Of a stretch of 46,312 nucleotides of DNA, positions 1 through 16,142 are shown in pieces (position 1 is the first letter of the stretch; each line of letters starts with the position of its first letter). The position numbers were made by a program, and so were the translations under genes. The DNA is taken from assembly GCA_001673575.1 (NCBI GenBank), contig LZME01000157.1, forward strand, positions 1-46,312, read 5' to 3'. Source of the stretch: Mycolicibacter heraklionensis (lineage in GTDB: Bacteria; Actinomycetota; Actinomycetes; Mycobacteriales; Mycobacteriaceae). The notes under the pieces are model-generated. The model did not search any database, had not been told where the DNA came from, and saw only the letters and a program-made list of their open reading frames with translations.

Positions 1-1764
1 CCGACCGCGGGTCGGTGCTGGTCGCCCACAACGCCGTCGGTAACCGGATCGACGAAGCGGAATCCGCCCCGGCCGACCCCGCCGCACCGCCGTCGCCAGC
101 CGTGCCCGCCGCACCACCGGCGGCACCAGCACCACCCTTGCCACCGGCCCCAGCTGTGTCACCGGCACCGCCACCGGCACCGGCACCACCGGCGCCCGCA
201 ACACCGGCATCGCCCCCGTCGCCGGCATTGCCGCCCTGCCCGCCGGCACCCCCGGTCGAAACTCCGCCGGCACCACCATGACCACCGGCACCGCCGGAGC
301 CGGCGTCACCGCCAGCACCACCAGCCGCCCCCGAACCCTGCGCCGCATCCCGGCCGAGACCACCGTCGCCACCACGACCACCCGCGCCGGCGTTACCGCC
401 GGCACCACCGTCTCCCGCGACACTGCCGCCAGCACCACCGGCCCCACCGTCGCCGCCGTGCCCGCCGGCCCGGCCCGCGGTGCCGTCGCCGCCGGCACCC
501 GTCGCCCCGTTCAGCCCGTCGGCACCGGCGCCCCCGGCACCACCGGCACCACCGTTGCCGTGATCCCCTCCGGCACCGCCGACACCACCGGCCCCGCCGT
601 CGGCCGCAGTGCCGTCGGACAGCAGGCTGGTCCCGGCGATACCGGCGCCACCGGCCCCGCCGGCACCCCCGTGGCCGCTCAGGACGGCGCCCGGCTGCGC
701 GAAGCCGGCAGCGCCGATGTCGCCGCCGCGGCCACCGGCCCCGCCATTGCCGCCGCCCAACAACCCGTCGCCTCCGGCACCGCCGGCGCCACCGTCGGCG
801 GCCAGGCCGGAATAGTTGCCACCTTGGGCGAACATCGCCGGGCTGGCGCCTAGGTGCAATCCAAAATGTCCGCTGCGCCCACCTACGCCCGCGTCACCGC
901 CGGCGCCACCGACACCACCGTTGCCGCCCAGCCCGCCGGTGCCGATGATCCATCCGGCGCGTCCGCCGTCGCCGCCATTGCCGGCGTCGCCGCCTGCGGC
1001 ACCGCTGGTCCCGGCCAAGCCCGCACCGCCGGTGCCGCCGGTGCCTCCGAACCCGAACAACGCCCCGGCGTCGCCGCCAGCACCACCGGCACCACCGGAC
1101 AGCGCATTGGTGCCGACGCCGCCAGCACCGCCGGTACCACCGTCACCGAACAGCCACCCGCCGGCGCCCCCCGCACCGCCAGCCGCTGCAGCGGCCCCGA
1201 TACCGCCGGCACCGCCGTTGCCGAACATTCCGGCCATCCCGCCGACGCTGCCGACGCCGTCGACTCCGGCCGCCCCGGTTCCACCGTCGCCGAACAGGAA
1301 TCCGCCGTCACCCAGGTCGCCGAACAGCCCCGAACGGCCCAGAATCGACTCGTTGGTTCCGGTGAACCCGTCGATGCCGTCGCCGATCAGGCTGCGCCCG
1401 AACAGCTCGATGAACGGCGCGTTGATCAGGCTGAGCAGTTGCTCGTTCTGGTCGATGAAGTCGGCCACCAGGTCGTGTAGCGGCAGGTAGAAGACATCGT
1501 GGTACCAGTCGGCAACCGCCACGTCGAACGCACCGAGCGGGTCCGACCAGTCGATGTCGGCCGCGCCGAATCCGGGCGCCGCCGACGCCTCTGCGGCGGC
1601 GACGATTCCGTCAAGGACATCATCGGCGATATCCGCGTGCGCCATCGGCGTCATCCCGAACGCCAGGAACGCGGCAACCGCCGAGCCCGCGCCTATCCCA
1701 CTACGCAGCCTGCGCAACTGACCCTGACGACCGCGACCACCCGAGAACCGACCGGACGTGACAT
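1..1764 (-). CDS. PGRS-repeat secreted protein, no PE domain; 3' end outside window; probable 1-base frameshift near the start
   Basis: On the minus strand one frame is open from about 1779 to the window edge. It encodes a short non-repetitive N-terminal part and then several hundred residues of Gly-Gly-Ala/Gly-Gly-Asn triplets typical of mycobacterial PGRS domains. The N-terminal part looks like a signal peptide: basic residues (QLRRLRSG), a hydrophobic run (AGSAVAAFLAFG) and a cleavage-like AHAD, followed by acidic and aromatic sequence (DWYHDVFYLPLHDLV). No PE domain is present. The best start is ATG at 1764, with a GGGAGG ribosome site at 1771-1776, but that ATG is in another frame and runs into a stop after 23 codons. 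Adding one base near 1740 would join it to the main frame. A TTG further in (before RRLRSG) is the only in-frame alternative I see. The C-terminus is lost off the left edge. Function unknown; cell-surface or secreted location is inferred. Confidence 0.8.
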
Positions 1765-2087
1765 TCCGAGCCTCCCGTCAGGGCTGTGAATAGGCGGGCC
1801 TCGTCACAGCAAACTATCAGTATTTTTACCTAGTTACATAACCTCACTTATATTGTTTGCACAACGGATTGCTCGAAATCGCCGCCGAAATGTGCCCTGA
1901 ACTGGCTAATCGTTCGACTTATACAACGGTCCACCCAGGTCCGCACCGCGACGTCTTGCTGAATGCAATCTGAGCAGATTCGCGGATTTCGAGCCCGCAG
2001 GGCCGATCAGGTTGATTTGCGTCCACCGACGCGGACCCCGCCGGGCGTCGGCCGGGGCACCGACGACCGCCGCACGCGCGGCCGCGG
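1765..2087. promoter_or_regulatory. Gene-free 323-bp spacer with AT-rich block, likely promoter region of the PGRS gene
   Basis: No coding sequence is convincing here. The stretch from about 1808 to 1875 is much richer in A and T than the rest of the window. It lies upstream of the minus-strand PGRS gene, so it is the likely promoter area. I cannot fix one -10/-35 pair. The part nearer 2088 returns to ordinary G+C content and shows no clear terminator for the endonuclease gene. Confidence 0.4.
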
Positions 2088-2846
2088 TTAACGCAGCCGG
2101 TCTTTGAGGAACGCGATGTCGGCCTTGCGGCCCTCTTCGGCGGTTTCGCAGATCACCGGGGCGCCGGCAGCCTTGACCACCGCAACCAACAGGTCGGGGT
2201 CGATCTGGCCCTCACCGAAATTGGCGTGGCGGTCGCGTCCAGAGCCGGGCGCGTCCTTGGAGTCGTTGCAGTGCACCAGGTCGATGCGTCCGGTAATGGC
2301 CTTGATGCGCTCCACGGCGTCGGGCAGCGACTCCCCGGCCGCCCAGGTGTGGCAGGTGTCCAGGCAGAACCCGACGCCGGTGTCGCCGATGTGCTCCCAC
2401 AGCTTGGCGATGGTGTCGAAGTGGCGGGCCATCGCGTAGTCGCCCCCGGCGGTGTTCTCCAGGTACACCGGAACGGTAGTCTCCAGGCGGTCCAGCGCCT
2501 TGCGCCACCGCGCGAACCCGGCCTGCGGGTCGTCGTCATCGGCGGTCACGTGGCCGCCGTGCACGATCACCGCGGCCGCGCCGATGTCAGCGGCGGCGTC
2601 GCAGGTCTGCTGCAAGATGGTGCGCGACGGGATCCGCACCCGGTTGTTCGGGGAGGCGACATTGATCAGGTACGGCGCGTGCACGTAAATCGGCAGCGCC
2701 GCCTCGCGAAGCTGCGCCGCGTCCTCGCGCGGTTTGGGCGGCTTCCAGCTCTGCGGGTTGCCGAGGAAGATCTGCACCACGTCGGCGCCGTCGGCTTCGG
2801 CGGCAGCCAGCGGATTCTGCGGGCGCACATGGGATCCGATCAACAC
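2088..2846 (-). CDS. nfo: Deoxyribonuclease IV (AP endonuclease, Nfo/End family)
   Basis: Zn-dependent apurinic/apyrimidinic endonuclease of base excision repair, cutting 5' to abasic sites in the cytoplasm. The 252-residue length and sequence match the mycobacterial End protein (Rv0670 in M. tuberculosis). The start is like that family (VLIGSHV). Metal-site segments are visible: [37 protein letters not shown] and LVHCNDS. The GTG start at 2846 is chosen because translation from there matches family length; a longer frame upstream has no family similarity. It begins 14 bp after the stop of the ligase gene, so the two are probably cotranscribed. Position next to rpoC/rpoB agrees with the M. 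tuberculosis order. Confidence 0.95.
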   Translation of the reverse strand: MLIGSHVRPQNPLAAAEADGADVVQIFLGNPQSWKPPKPREDAAQLREAALPIYVHAPYLINVASPNNRVRIPSRTILQQTCDAAADIGAAAVIVHGGHVTADDDDPQAGFARWRKALDRLETTVPVYLENTAGGDYAMARHFDTIAKLWEHIGDTGVGFCLDTCHTWAAGESLPDAVERIKAITGRIDLVHCNDSKDAPGSGRDRHANFGEGQIDPDLLVAVVKAAGAPVICETAEEGRKADIAFLKDRLR

Positions 2847-2860
2847 GGCGGCCAGCCTAG

Positions 2861-4342
2861 TCAACCCAGTTCGGTCGGCCAGGTGTGCACCGGCTCGTTG
2901 GTGTGCATGTGTGCGCAATAGCGGCTCAGCATCTCCGCCAGCGCGGCCGGCCGGCTCAGGCCCCGCGCCTGCAACGCCCGGACCGTCGACACCTGCCAGG
3001 TGGCGCCGTTGCGTCCCGTTGTCACCCGGTCGGCGATGATGCCGAGGAAGCGGTCGATCACCTCGGCGGCCACGCCCCACTCCTCGAGTCCTTGACGGGC
3101 GAGCGGCACCAACTCACGGCGGGTCAGTTCCGCCACGCTCACCTCGCCCAGCTCCGGCCAGAACAGCCGGGCATCCAGACCGAGGCGCGCGGCCCGGCGA
3201 AAGTTGTCGTGTGCCACCGCAAAACTCATCTGGGTCCACAGCGGGCGCTGGTCGCGGGCCAGTCTGCGCAGCAAGCCGTAGTAGAACACCGCATTGGCCA
3301 CCATGTCCGCCACCGTGGGACCCGAAGGCAGCACCCGGTTCTCCACCCGTAAGTGGGGCCTCCCGTCGACGACGTCGTATACCGGGCGATTCCAGCGGTA
3401 CACCGTGCCGTTGTGCAGCCGTAGCTCGGCAAGTTGTGGGGTGCGTCCCTGGGCGAGCTCGTCCGCTGGGTCTTCCTCGGAGACCTCGGGCAGCAGCGAC
3501 GGGAAGTAGCGCACGTTCTCCTCGAACAGGTCGAAGATCGAGGTGATCCACCGCTCGCCGAACCACACCCGGGGCCGCACGCCCTGGTTCTTCAGTTCGT
3601 CGGGCCGGGTGTCGGTGGATTGCGCGAACAACTCCACCCGGGTCTCGGCCCACAGCCGGTGGCCGAAGAAGTAGGGCGAGTTGGCGCCGATCGCCAGCTG
3701 CGGGCCGGCCAGCACCTGGGCGGCATTCCAGTGGTTGGCGAAGTCAGCCGGCGAGACCTGCAGGTGCAACTGCATGCTGGTGCACGCCGATTCCGGTGCG
3801 ATGTTCTCGGCATGCAGGTTCAGCGGCTCGGGGCCGTCGATGTCGATGTCGATGTCTTCGCCCCGAGCGGCGAAGATCGAGTCGTTGAGTGCCGCGTACC
3901 GCGCCGAATCACTCATCCAGTCACCGGCCAGATGCTCGGGCATCAGGGTCGGCAAGATACCGATCATCACGATGCCTGCGTCGTTTGCCCGGGCTTTGGC
4001 CTGCGCGTCATTGAGGCTGGCACGCACCTCGGCTTCCAGATCCAGCGCCGCACGCGCGGTGAACTGACGGGGCGGCACGTTGAATTCGATGTTGTAGGAA
4101 CCCAATTCGCGTTGGAACGCCGGATCGTCGATCGCGGACAACACACCGGCGTTCGACATGGCCGGGTGGTAGTCGTCGCCGATCAGGTTGCCCTCGATCT
4201 CCATACCGGTCAGCGGCGGCTCACACTCGAAGCTGGCCTGCGCCAGCATCGTCTCGAAAACATCCAGGCACTGCTGAATCTTGTGCCGATATTGGCGGCG
4301 CTGGGTGCGGGAGTAGGCGGTGCGGTTGACTTCGTCCCCCAT
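2861..4342 (-). CDS. Glutamate-cysteine ligase family protein (GCS2-like)
   Basis: A 493-residue protein of the glutamate-cysteine ligase/carboxylate-amine ligase superfamily, which makes gamma-glutamyl or similar amide bonds using ATP. Motifs seen are MEIEGNLIG near residue 47 (the acidic Mg/ATP strand of the family), YNIEFN, STM/HLQV-like [18 protein letters not shown] and [14 protein letters not shown]. The actual acceptor is not known. Mycobacteria use mycothiol, not glutathione, and their ergothioneine ligase EgtA is a separate protein. Start ATG 4342 ([12 protein letters not shown]) was chosen because sequence upstream has no family character and overlaps a palindromic repeat. It is followed closely by nfo. 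M. tuberculosis has a different gene at this place as far as I recall. Confidence 0.75.
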   Translation of the reverse strand: MGDEVNRTAYSRTQRRQYRHKIQQCLDVFETMLAQASFECEPPLTGMEIEGNLIGDDYHPAMSNAGVLSAIDDPAFQRELGSYNIEFNVPPRQFTARAALDLEAEVRASLNDAQAKARANDAGIVMIGILPTLMPEHLAGDWMSDSARYAALNDSIFAARGEDIDIDIDGPEPLNLHAENIAPESACTSMQLHLQVSPADFANHWNAAQVLAGPQLAIGANSPYFFGHRLWAETRVELFAQSTDTRPDELKNQGVRPRVWFGERWITSIFDLFEENVRYFPSLLPEVSEEDPADELAQGRTPQLAELRLHNGTVYRWNRPVYDVVDGRPHLRVENRVLPSGPTVADMVANAVFYYGLLRRLARDQRPLWTQMSFAVAHDNFRRAARLGLDARLFWPELGEVSVAELTRRELVPLARQGLEEWGVAAEVIDRFLGIIADRVTTGRNGATWQVSTVRALQARGLSRPAALAEMLSRYCAHMHTNEPVHTWPTELG

Positions 4343-4406
4343 CTCAACGATGCAACCCGCTCTGCTGGCGGGCCGCAACCCGGCGGGCCGGCCTCCCCCA
4401 ACCCGC

Positions 4407-4462
4407 GAACAGACATGAAAGCCCCCGATTCCAGCGGCGAAAGGGGGCCTGTATGTCTGCTC
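4407..4462. repeat. 56-bp palindromic repeat, copy A
   Basis: An imperfect inverted repeat beginning GAACAGACATGAAAGCCCCC and ending GTATGTCTGCTC. It has the same length and layout as the copy at 5420-5475 and matches it at most positions. The two copies bracket the AbiEi-like gene. It could fold as a stem-loop and act as a transcription terminator for that minus-strand gene. Confidence 0.75.
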
Positions 4463-4473
4463 AGCCGAAGAAA

Positions 4474-5352
4474 TCACCCAGCCAGACGCTGGTCCAAGTG
4501 CATATTGATGCGCGCCACCAGCCCCAACGGATCGCCGCGAACATCGCCTACCGTCATGGGAACCGATAGCCAACCGCAGTCCTGTAATCGCGCGATCTTC
4601 AAACGGTCATGCAATAGGGCCTGCGGCCCCATATGCCAGTCGATACTGTCGTACTCGGCGGCTAATCGCGCCTCCGGCCAAGCGAAATCGATACGCCAGA
4701 CGTCACCGCAGCGGTCGGCGATCTCGTACTGCAACTCGGCCTTGGGCAGGCCACCATCAATGAACACCAGCCGGGCCTCGCTTTCCATCGCGGACTCGGA
4801 CCGTCCGTCGATGTATGCGGACAATTCCCGGACTTTGACGATGCCCCGACGGCCCTTCTGCTCCGCGAGCGCGTACGTCAACTCCGACGGCGTGCATGCC
4901 CCGATGCGCACCGCGGTGTCCAAGGTCGCAAGAGCGCGCGGCCGCCTTAACGTCCGCGCCACTTCGATCGCCGTCCACGCCGGAGCGGTGGCGAGCCGCC
5001 CCCCAATCCTCCGCAACGGGGCGCCCAGGCGCTGATGGACCATGATGTCGGCCGTGGGCCGTAGACGAATGCCCGGGTCGAGGACGTGCAACCGAGGATC
5101 GGCTTCGGTGTCGAAACCGTAAAGCGCCGCTGCGGTGCCCAGACAAGCGACGATCCGCGTCCCGGTGGCTAGGTCCAATGCGGCGAGCTGACCGAACACG
5201 TCGGGTTGGGTAGCCGCGTAGACGCCGCGGCGCACCCGCACCACCCGGCCCGCCCGCACGTGGCACTCAAGGGTTTTGCGGCTGAGTGCCTCGAGGAGCT
5301 GGCGGGTGGTGGCCAGACCGCCGTGGGCTGCGAAGACGTCGTCAATTGCCAT
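4474..5352 (-). CDS. AbiEi-type antitoxin-domain protein with DUF559/Vsr-like C-terminus
   Basis: 292 residues. The N-terminal part (about 1-60: DVFAAHGGLATTRQLLEA, RAGRVVRVRRGVYA) matches the winged-helix domain of type IV AbiEi antitoxins. The C-terminal part (about 190-285) has the pattern of DUF559/Vsr-like nuclease folds: SESAMESEARL, DVWRIDFAWPE and LAAEYDS, then HDRLKIARLQDCGW. This architecture is common as a stand-alone gene in mycobacteria. No AbiEii-type toxin partner lies beside it. Function is not established; DNA binding and possible nuclease activity are inferred from fold resemblance. The start ATG (MAIDDVF) is the first in frame; its ribosome site is weak. It is bracketed by the two 56-bp palindromes. 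Confidence 0.75.
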   Translation of the reverse strand: MAIDDVFAAHGGLATTRQLLEALSRKTLECHVRAGRVVRVRRGVYAATQPDVFGQLAALDLATGTRIVACLGTAAALYGFDTEADPRLHVLDPGIRLRPTADIMVHQRLGAPLRRIGGRLATAPAWTAIEVARTLRRPRALATLDTAVRIGACTPSELTYALAEQKGRRGIVKVRELSAYIDGRSESAMESEARLVFIDGGLPKAELQYEIADRCGDVWRIDFAWPEARLAAEYDSIDWHMGPQALLHDRLKIARLQDCGWLSVPMTVGDVRGDPLGLVARINMHLDQRLAG

Positions 5353-5419
5353 CCGCCGAGGTTGGCCCGATCGCGACCAACGGGAAAGTCACCCCTGTGG
5401 ATAACTGCCGCACCCCGCC

Positions 5420-5475
5420 GAGCAGACACAAAAGCCCCTCATTCCGGCACGGAATGGGGGCTTTTGTGTCTGCTC
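5420..5475. terminator. 56-bp palindromic repeat, copy B; probable rpoC terminator
   Basis: Near-perfect palindrome: GAGCAGACACAAAAGCCCC on the left pairs with GGGGCTTTTGTGTCTGCTC on the right, with ATTCCG/CGGAAT extending the stem. It lies 12 bp beyond the rpoC stop, where a terminator for the rpoB-rpoC transcript is expected, with T-rich sequence built into the stem. Similar to copy A at 4407-4462. Confidence 0.8.
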
Positions 5476-5487
5476 GCGCTACAAAAG

Positions 5488-9462
<3,975 letters not shown>

Positions 9463-9476
9463 TTAGTAGCTAATAA

Positions 9477-13025
<3,549 letters not shown>

Positions 13026-13404
13026 CTAATGCGGCCAGCGGATTCCGGCTCTCACCGGGCCCCGTTCGCTGCGAATATTCGACCGTTGGTTCGGCTGGCG
13101 AACGTTCTGTCCGGTCTCACGCACAGCCAAACCACGAGGTGACAAGCCAAAGCGAGCCAATGAACGTGACTCAGGCTGGTACTGCGGTGTTCGGGCGCGG
13201 GTAAGGGATGGGCAGGAGGAAGCCAGCGCAACGTCCAACAATAGCGCAGGCTGACGCAATCCTCAACTGCGATATCCCGGGGCCCTATCGGTGCTGGCTG
13301 ATCTCCGCCGGGCTCTCCGCACGTGTGCTGGTGACCAGATTGGACCGTTTAGGTCCGTCCGTCAAGAGCTGACACGGCGCAGGACCGGCAGGGACGACAA
13401 AGTC
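13026..13404 (-). promoter_or_regulatory. rpoB upstream region (379 bp, no gene)
   Basis: No coding sequence is supported between mkl and rpoB. On the minus strand a good sigma-A-like promoter is seen: TTGAGG at 13261-13266, 17-bp spacer and TATTGT at 13238-13243. This predicts a leader of roughly 200 nt for rpoB-rpoC. A second, weaker candidate lies upstream: TTGACG at 13360-13365, 17-bp spacer and CAATCT at 13337-13342, overlapping a small GGACC/GGTCC inverted repeat. Two promoters would fit what is known for mycobacterial rpoB, but activity is inferred from sequence only. Confidence 0.5.
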
Positions 13405-14457
13405 TCAGCCAGGCGGGGTCGGGATTGACGCGGTGGGGGCCTCTTCGTCTGCCGGGAACTCGTGGACGGCGTACTTGTGCGTGCCCTCGAGCTCGTCCCG
13501 GATGGCAGCCTGAGCGTTGGGCGGCAGGGTGTGCAGGATCTCACGCACCCGAGCCTTGCGCCGTGCCACGCCCTTGCGCTCCGGCAGGCCGGGGGTCGCG
13601 CTGAGCTGGGGCGGCACGCCCTCGATCTCTTCGACGCCGCCGTCGCTCTGGCCGGCGGCCAGCATGGCCTCCTCGGCCGCCGCGGTGGCCTGGTCCTTCT
13701 CCTCGGACATACCGATCGGGCCGATACGCCGGCCGTTGAGGAACTGGCGCACCACCGGCTCGTCGGAGGTCAGCAGCACCTCGCGCGGCCCGAACATCAC
13801 CAGCTCCTTGCGGAACAGCATGCCCATGTTGTCCGGCACGGTACGCGCGATGTTGATGTTGTGCGTAACGATGAGGATGGTGGCATCGATCTGAGCGTTG
13901 ATGTCGATCAACAGCTGGCTCAGGTACGCCGTGCGGACCGGGTCCAGACCGGAGTCCGGCTCGTCACAGAGGATGATCTGCGGGTCGAGCACCAGGGCGC
14001 GGGCCAGGCCGGCACGCTTGCGCATACCACCGGAGATCTCGCCCGGGAACTTGTAGCCGTCGTTGGGCATACCGACCATCTCGAGCTTCTCCATGACGAT
14101 GTCACGGATTTCCTTCTCGGACTTCTTGGTGTGCTCACGCAGCGGGAAGGCGGTGTTGTCGTAGATGTTCATCGACCCGAACAGCGCGCCGTCCTGGAAC
14201 AGCACGCCGAACAGCGTGCGGATCTCGTAGAGCTCCTTGGCCGAACACTGCAGGATGTCGGTGCCGTCGATGACGATCGAACCGCGCTCGGGGCGCAACA
14301 GGCCGATCAGCGACTTCAAGAACACGGACTTGCCGGTACCGGAGGGCCCGAGCAGGACGCTGACCTCTCCCTCGGGAATCGTCATGGAGACGTCTTCCCA
14401 GATCCGGGCCGATCCGAAGGACTTGGTAAGCCCCTGTACCTCGATGGCGACGCCCAT
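13405..14457 (-). CDS. mkl: ABC transporter ATP-binding protein MceG (Mkl)
   Basis: 350 residues, the shared ATPase that powers Mce lipid/sterol importers at the inner membrane (Rv0655 in M. tuberculosis). Walker A is GPSGTGKS (37-44), the signature is EISGGMRKR, Walker B is IILCDEPDSGLD and the H-loop is LIVTHN. The C-terminal extension after about residue 245 (MSEEKDQ..., VEEIEGVPPQLSATPG, ARVREILHTLP, EGTHKYAVHE) is the mycobacterial MceG-specific tail needed for stability in that family. ATG 14457 (MGVAIEVQGLTKSFG) is preceded by GGAAGGA about 8 nt upstream; a longer frame to 14571 has no family similarity. No mce permease or substrate-binding genes are in the window, as expected because MceG is encoded apart from them. 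Confidence 0.96.
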   Translation of the reverse strand: MGVAIEVQGLTKSFGSARIWEDVSMTIPEGEVSVLLGPSGTGKSVFLKSLIGLLRPERGSIVIDGTDILQCSAKELYEIRTLFGVLFQDGALFGSMNIYDNTAFPLREHTKKSEKEIRDIVMEKLEMVGMPNDGYKFPGEISGGMRKRAGLARALVLDPQIILCDEPDSGLDPVRTAYLSQLLIDINAQIDATILIVTHNINIARTVPDNMGMLFRKELVMFGPREVLLTSDEPVVRQFLNGRRIGPIGMSEEKDQATAAAEEAMLAAGQSDGGVEEIEGVPPQLSATPGLPERKGVARRKARVREILHTLPPNAQAAIRDELEGTHKYAVHEFPADEEAPTASIPTPPG

Positions 14458-14552
14458 TAGTGAGGTCCTTCCGCAACGTCTGTTCGTGCCACGACTGGCT
14501 TGTGGCTTGGGCCACTGTAGCGCACAGGTGCGACCCTTATCGGCGGTCCGCC

Positions 14553-16082
14553 TCAGTCGGTGGGTGTCCAATTGCCATGGAAGCCCATCGGAACCCGTTG
14601 CGGCAGGTGCACCGTGGCCACCGACTCACAGGTCGCGGCGTCGAGGATCACCAGCTGCCCCTCCTCATCACCTCTGTGGTGACCCATTCCCATCAGGATG
14701 CCATCGTCCTCGTCGCGACCGCCAGGTCTGGGCACGAACGACATCTCGCCGAGCACCAGCTGCGGGTCGATCGGGGCGGTGATACTCGAGCCGTTCAGGT
14801 AGTCGTGCTTGTAGAGCGTGGTCGACATCTCCGCCTGGACATCCCCGATGAAGCCGCCGTTGATCCCGACGGCGTACCCGAAGCGGTGCTTGGACCCCAG
14901 CAGAGAGTCATTGATCCGGGGGAATTCCTGCGGCCGATCGTCGCGCGACTCGGTGTGCACCGTGCCGGTGTCGAGGTTGATCGTCCAGCGGTCCAGGGTG
15001 GGCGGGGCGTCACCGGGGCCGCGCCGGTCGACGTCGAAGACCTTCGCGTAGCGCACCACGTCGAGCACCAGCAGTTCCTGCCCGGCCGGCGAGACCTCGG
15101 TGTAGGCGTTGAGCGGGTGAAAGACATAGCAGGGCTCGACATCGAACCACCGCACCTGCGCTTCCCCCGCCCCGACCCATCCCTGGGCTTCGCCCTCACG
15201 CGGCATCACCCCGATGCGCGCCGGATAGTCGGCATTCCATGAATACGGCAGCCCGCCCGGCGGCCGGCTGTCGCGGTTGACCATCGCGGTAATCGGACTA
15301 GGCATCCGCACCCTGCCGACCAGGTTGCTCAGCACCATCCGCGCGGGCGCCTTGAGCCAGCGCGGCATGCTCACCGGCAACACCTGCGCCGAGTCGAACG
15401 TGACCGGCAGGTCGTAAACCACGACGTATTTCTCGGTGAGCGAGAAGTCGTGCATCATCGGCGACCCGGTCACCTCGATATCGACGGTGCGCCGCGCCCG
15501 CCCGGCGGTGTCGATCACCGAGTACTGCACGGTCTTGCCCCGCGCAAACGAATACGACACGGCGTGCAACTCACCGGTGACCGGGTCACGGTGCGGGTGC
15601 GCCGTGTAGCCCCCGGCCAGGGTGCCGTCGAAGTCGCAGGTGCCCACCGTGTCGAGTTCCTCGGTGAGCTCGTAACTGGCGACGCCGCCTTCCACCAGCG
15701 CCAGCGTCTTGCCGGCATGGCCGAGCACGTTGGTGTTGGGGCCGACGGACTGCATCCCGGCCCGCACGTTCAACCGGACCGGCCGCGGTTCGCCCAGCGC
15801 AGCACATACCGCCGGTGTGCGCACCCAGCGGTTGCGGTACCAGCGGGCCTGGCCGTCGCGGAGCGCCACGCCGTGCACCATGGGATCGCCGGTGAACCAG
15901 TGGTAGGCGGCCGGATCGACTTCGGCCACCGGGTTCGGACCATTGCGCAGGTAGCGGCCGTCGAGATAGTCCGGGATCTCCCCCGTGACGCGGAGGTCGG
16001 TGGCGGTCAGCTCTGTCTGCACCGGCCCCATGACGCCCTCCAAATAGGGATTCGCGGCGGAGGCTGCCTGACTGGTCGTCAT
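14553..16082 (-). CDS. Carotenoid cleavage oxygenase
   Basis: 509 residues of the retinal pigment epithelium RPE65/carotenoid oxygenase family, corresponding to Rv0654. Enzymes of this group use non-heme Fe(II) and O2 to cleave a double bond in carotenoids or stilbenes. The four iron-ligand histidines can be placed in AHPHRDP, MMHDFSL, CYVFHPLNAY and the C-terminal GFHGNW. A conserved N-terminal LRNGPNP is present. The gene is divergent from a TetR regulator, with a palindrome between them, so it is probably controlled by that regulator. It ends 95 bp before mkl on the same strand. The substrate cannot be told from the sequence. Confidence 0.93.
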   Translation of the reverse strand: MTTSQAASAANPYLEGVMGPVQTELTATDLRVTGEIPDYLDGRYLRNGPNPVAEVDPAAYHWFTGDPMVHGVALRDGQARWYRNRWVRTPAVCAALGEPRPVRLNVRAGMQSVGPNTNVLGHAGKTLALVEGGVASYELTEELDTVGTCDFDGTLAGGYTAHPHRDPVTGELHAVSYSFARGKTVQYSVIDTAGRARRTVDIEVTGSPMMHDFSLTEKYVVVYDLPVTFDSAQVLPVSMPRWLKAPARMVLSNLVGRVRMPSPITAMVNRDSRPPGGLPYSWNADYPARIGVMPREGEAQGWVGAGEAQVRWFDVEPCYVFHPLNAYTEVSPAGQELLVLDVVRYAKVFDVDRRGPGDAPPTLDRWTINLDTGTVHTESRDDRPQEFPRINDSLLGSKHRFGYAVGINGGFIGDVQAEMSTTLYKHDYLNGSSITAPIDPQLVLGEMSFVPRPGGRDEDDGILMGMGHHRGDEEGQLVILDAATCESVATVHLPQRVPMGFHGNWTPTD

Positions 16083-16092
16083 ACCAACTCCT

Positions 16093-16116
16093 ATAACATT
16101 GTTATTTCAACGTTAT
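16093..16116. promoter_or_regulatory. Palindromic operator between carotenoid oxygenase and TetR gene
   Basis: Inverted repeat with arms ATAACATTG (16093-16101) and CAACGTTAT (16108-16116) separated by TTATTT; 8 of 9 arm positions pair. It lies in the only 60 bp between two divergent genes, one of them a TetR-family regulator, which is the classical arrangement for autoregulation plus control of the neighbour. Confidence 0.7.
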
Positions 16117-16142
16117 GGGTACCGTACGCGGACTGTGAAACG

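Noticed and set aside
60..1300. Repetitive GCCGGC-type sequence considered as CRISPR or satellite DNA
   Set aside because: Unit spacing follows codons of Gly-Gly-Ala repeats, with no uniform repeats and unique spacers.
278..1490. Pro/Ala/Thr-rich, collagen-like frames on the plus strand
   Set aside because: They are the complement of the Gly-rich PGRS repeats; no ribosome site or signal supports them.
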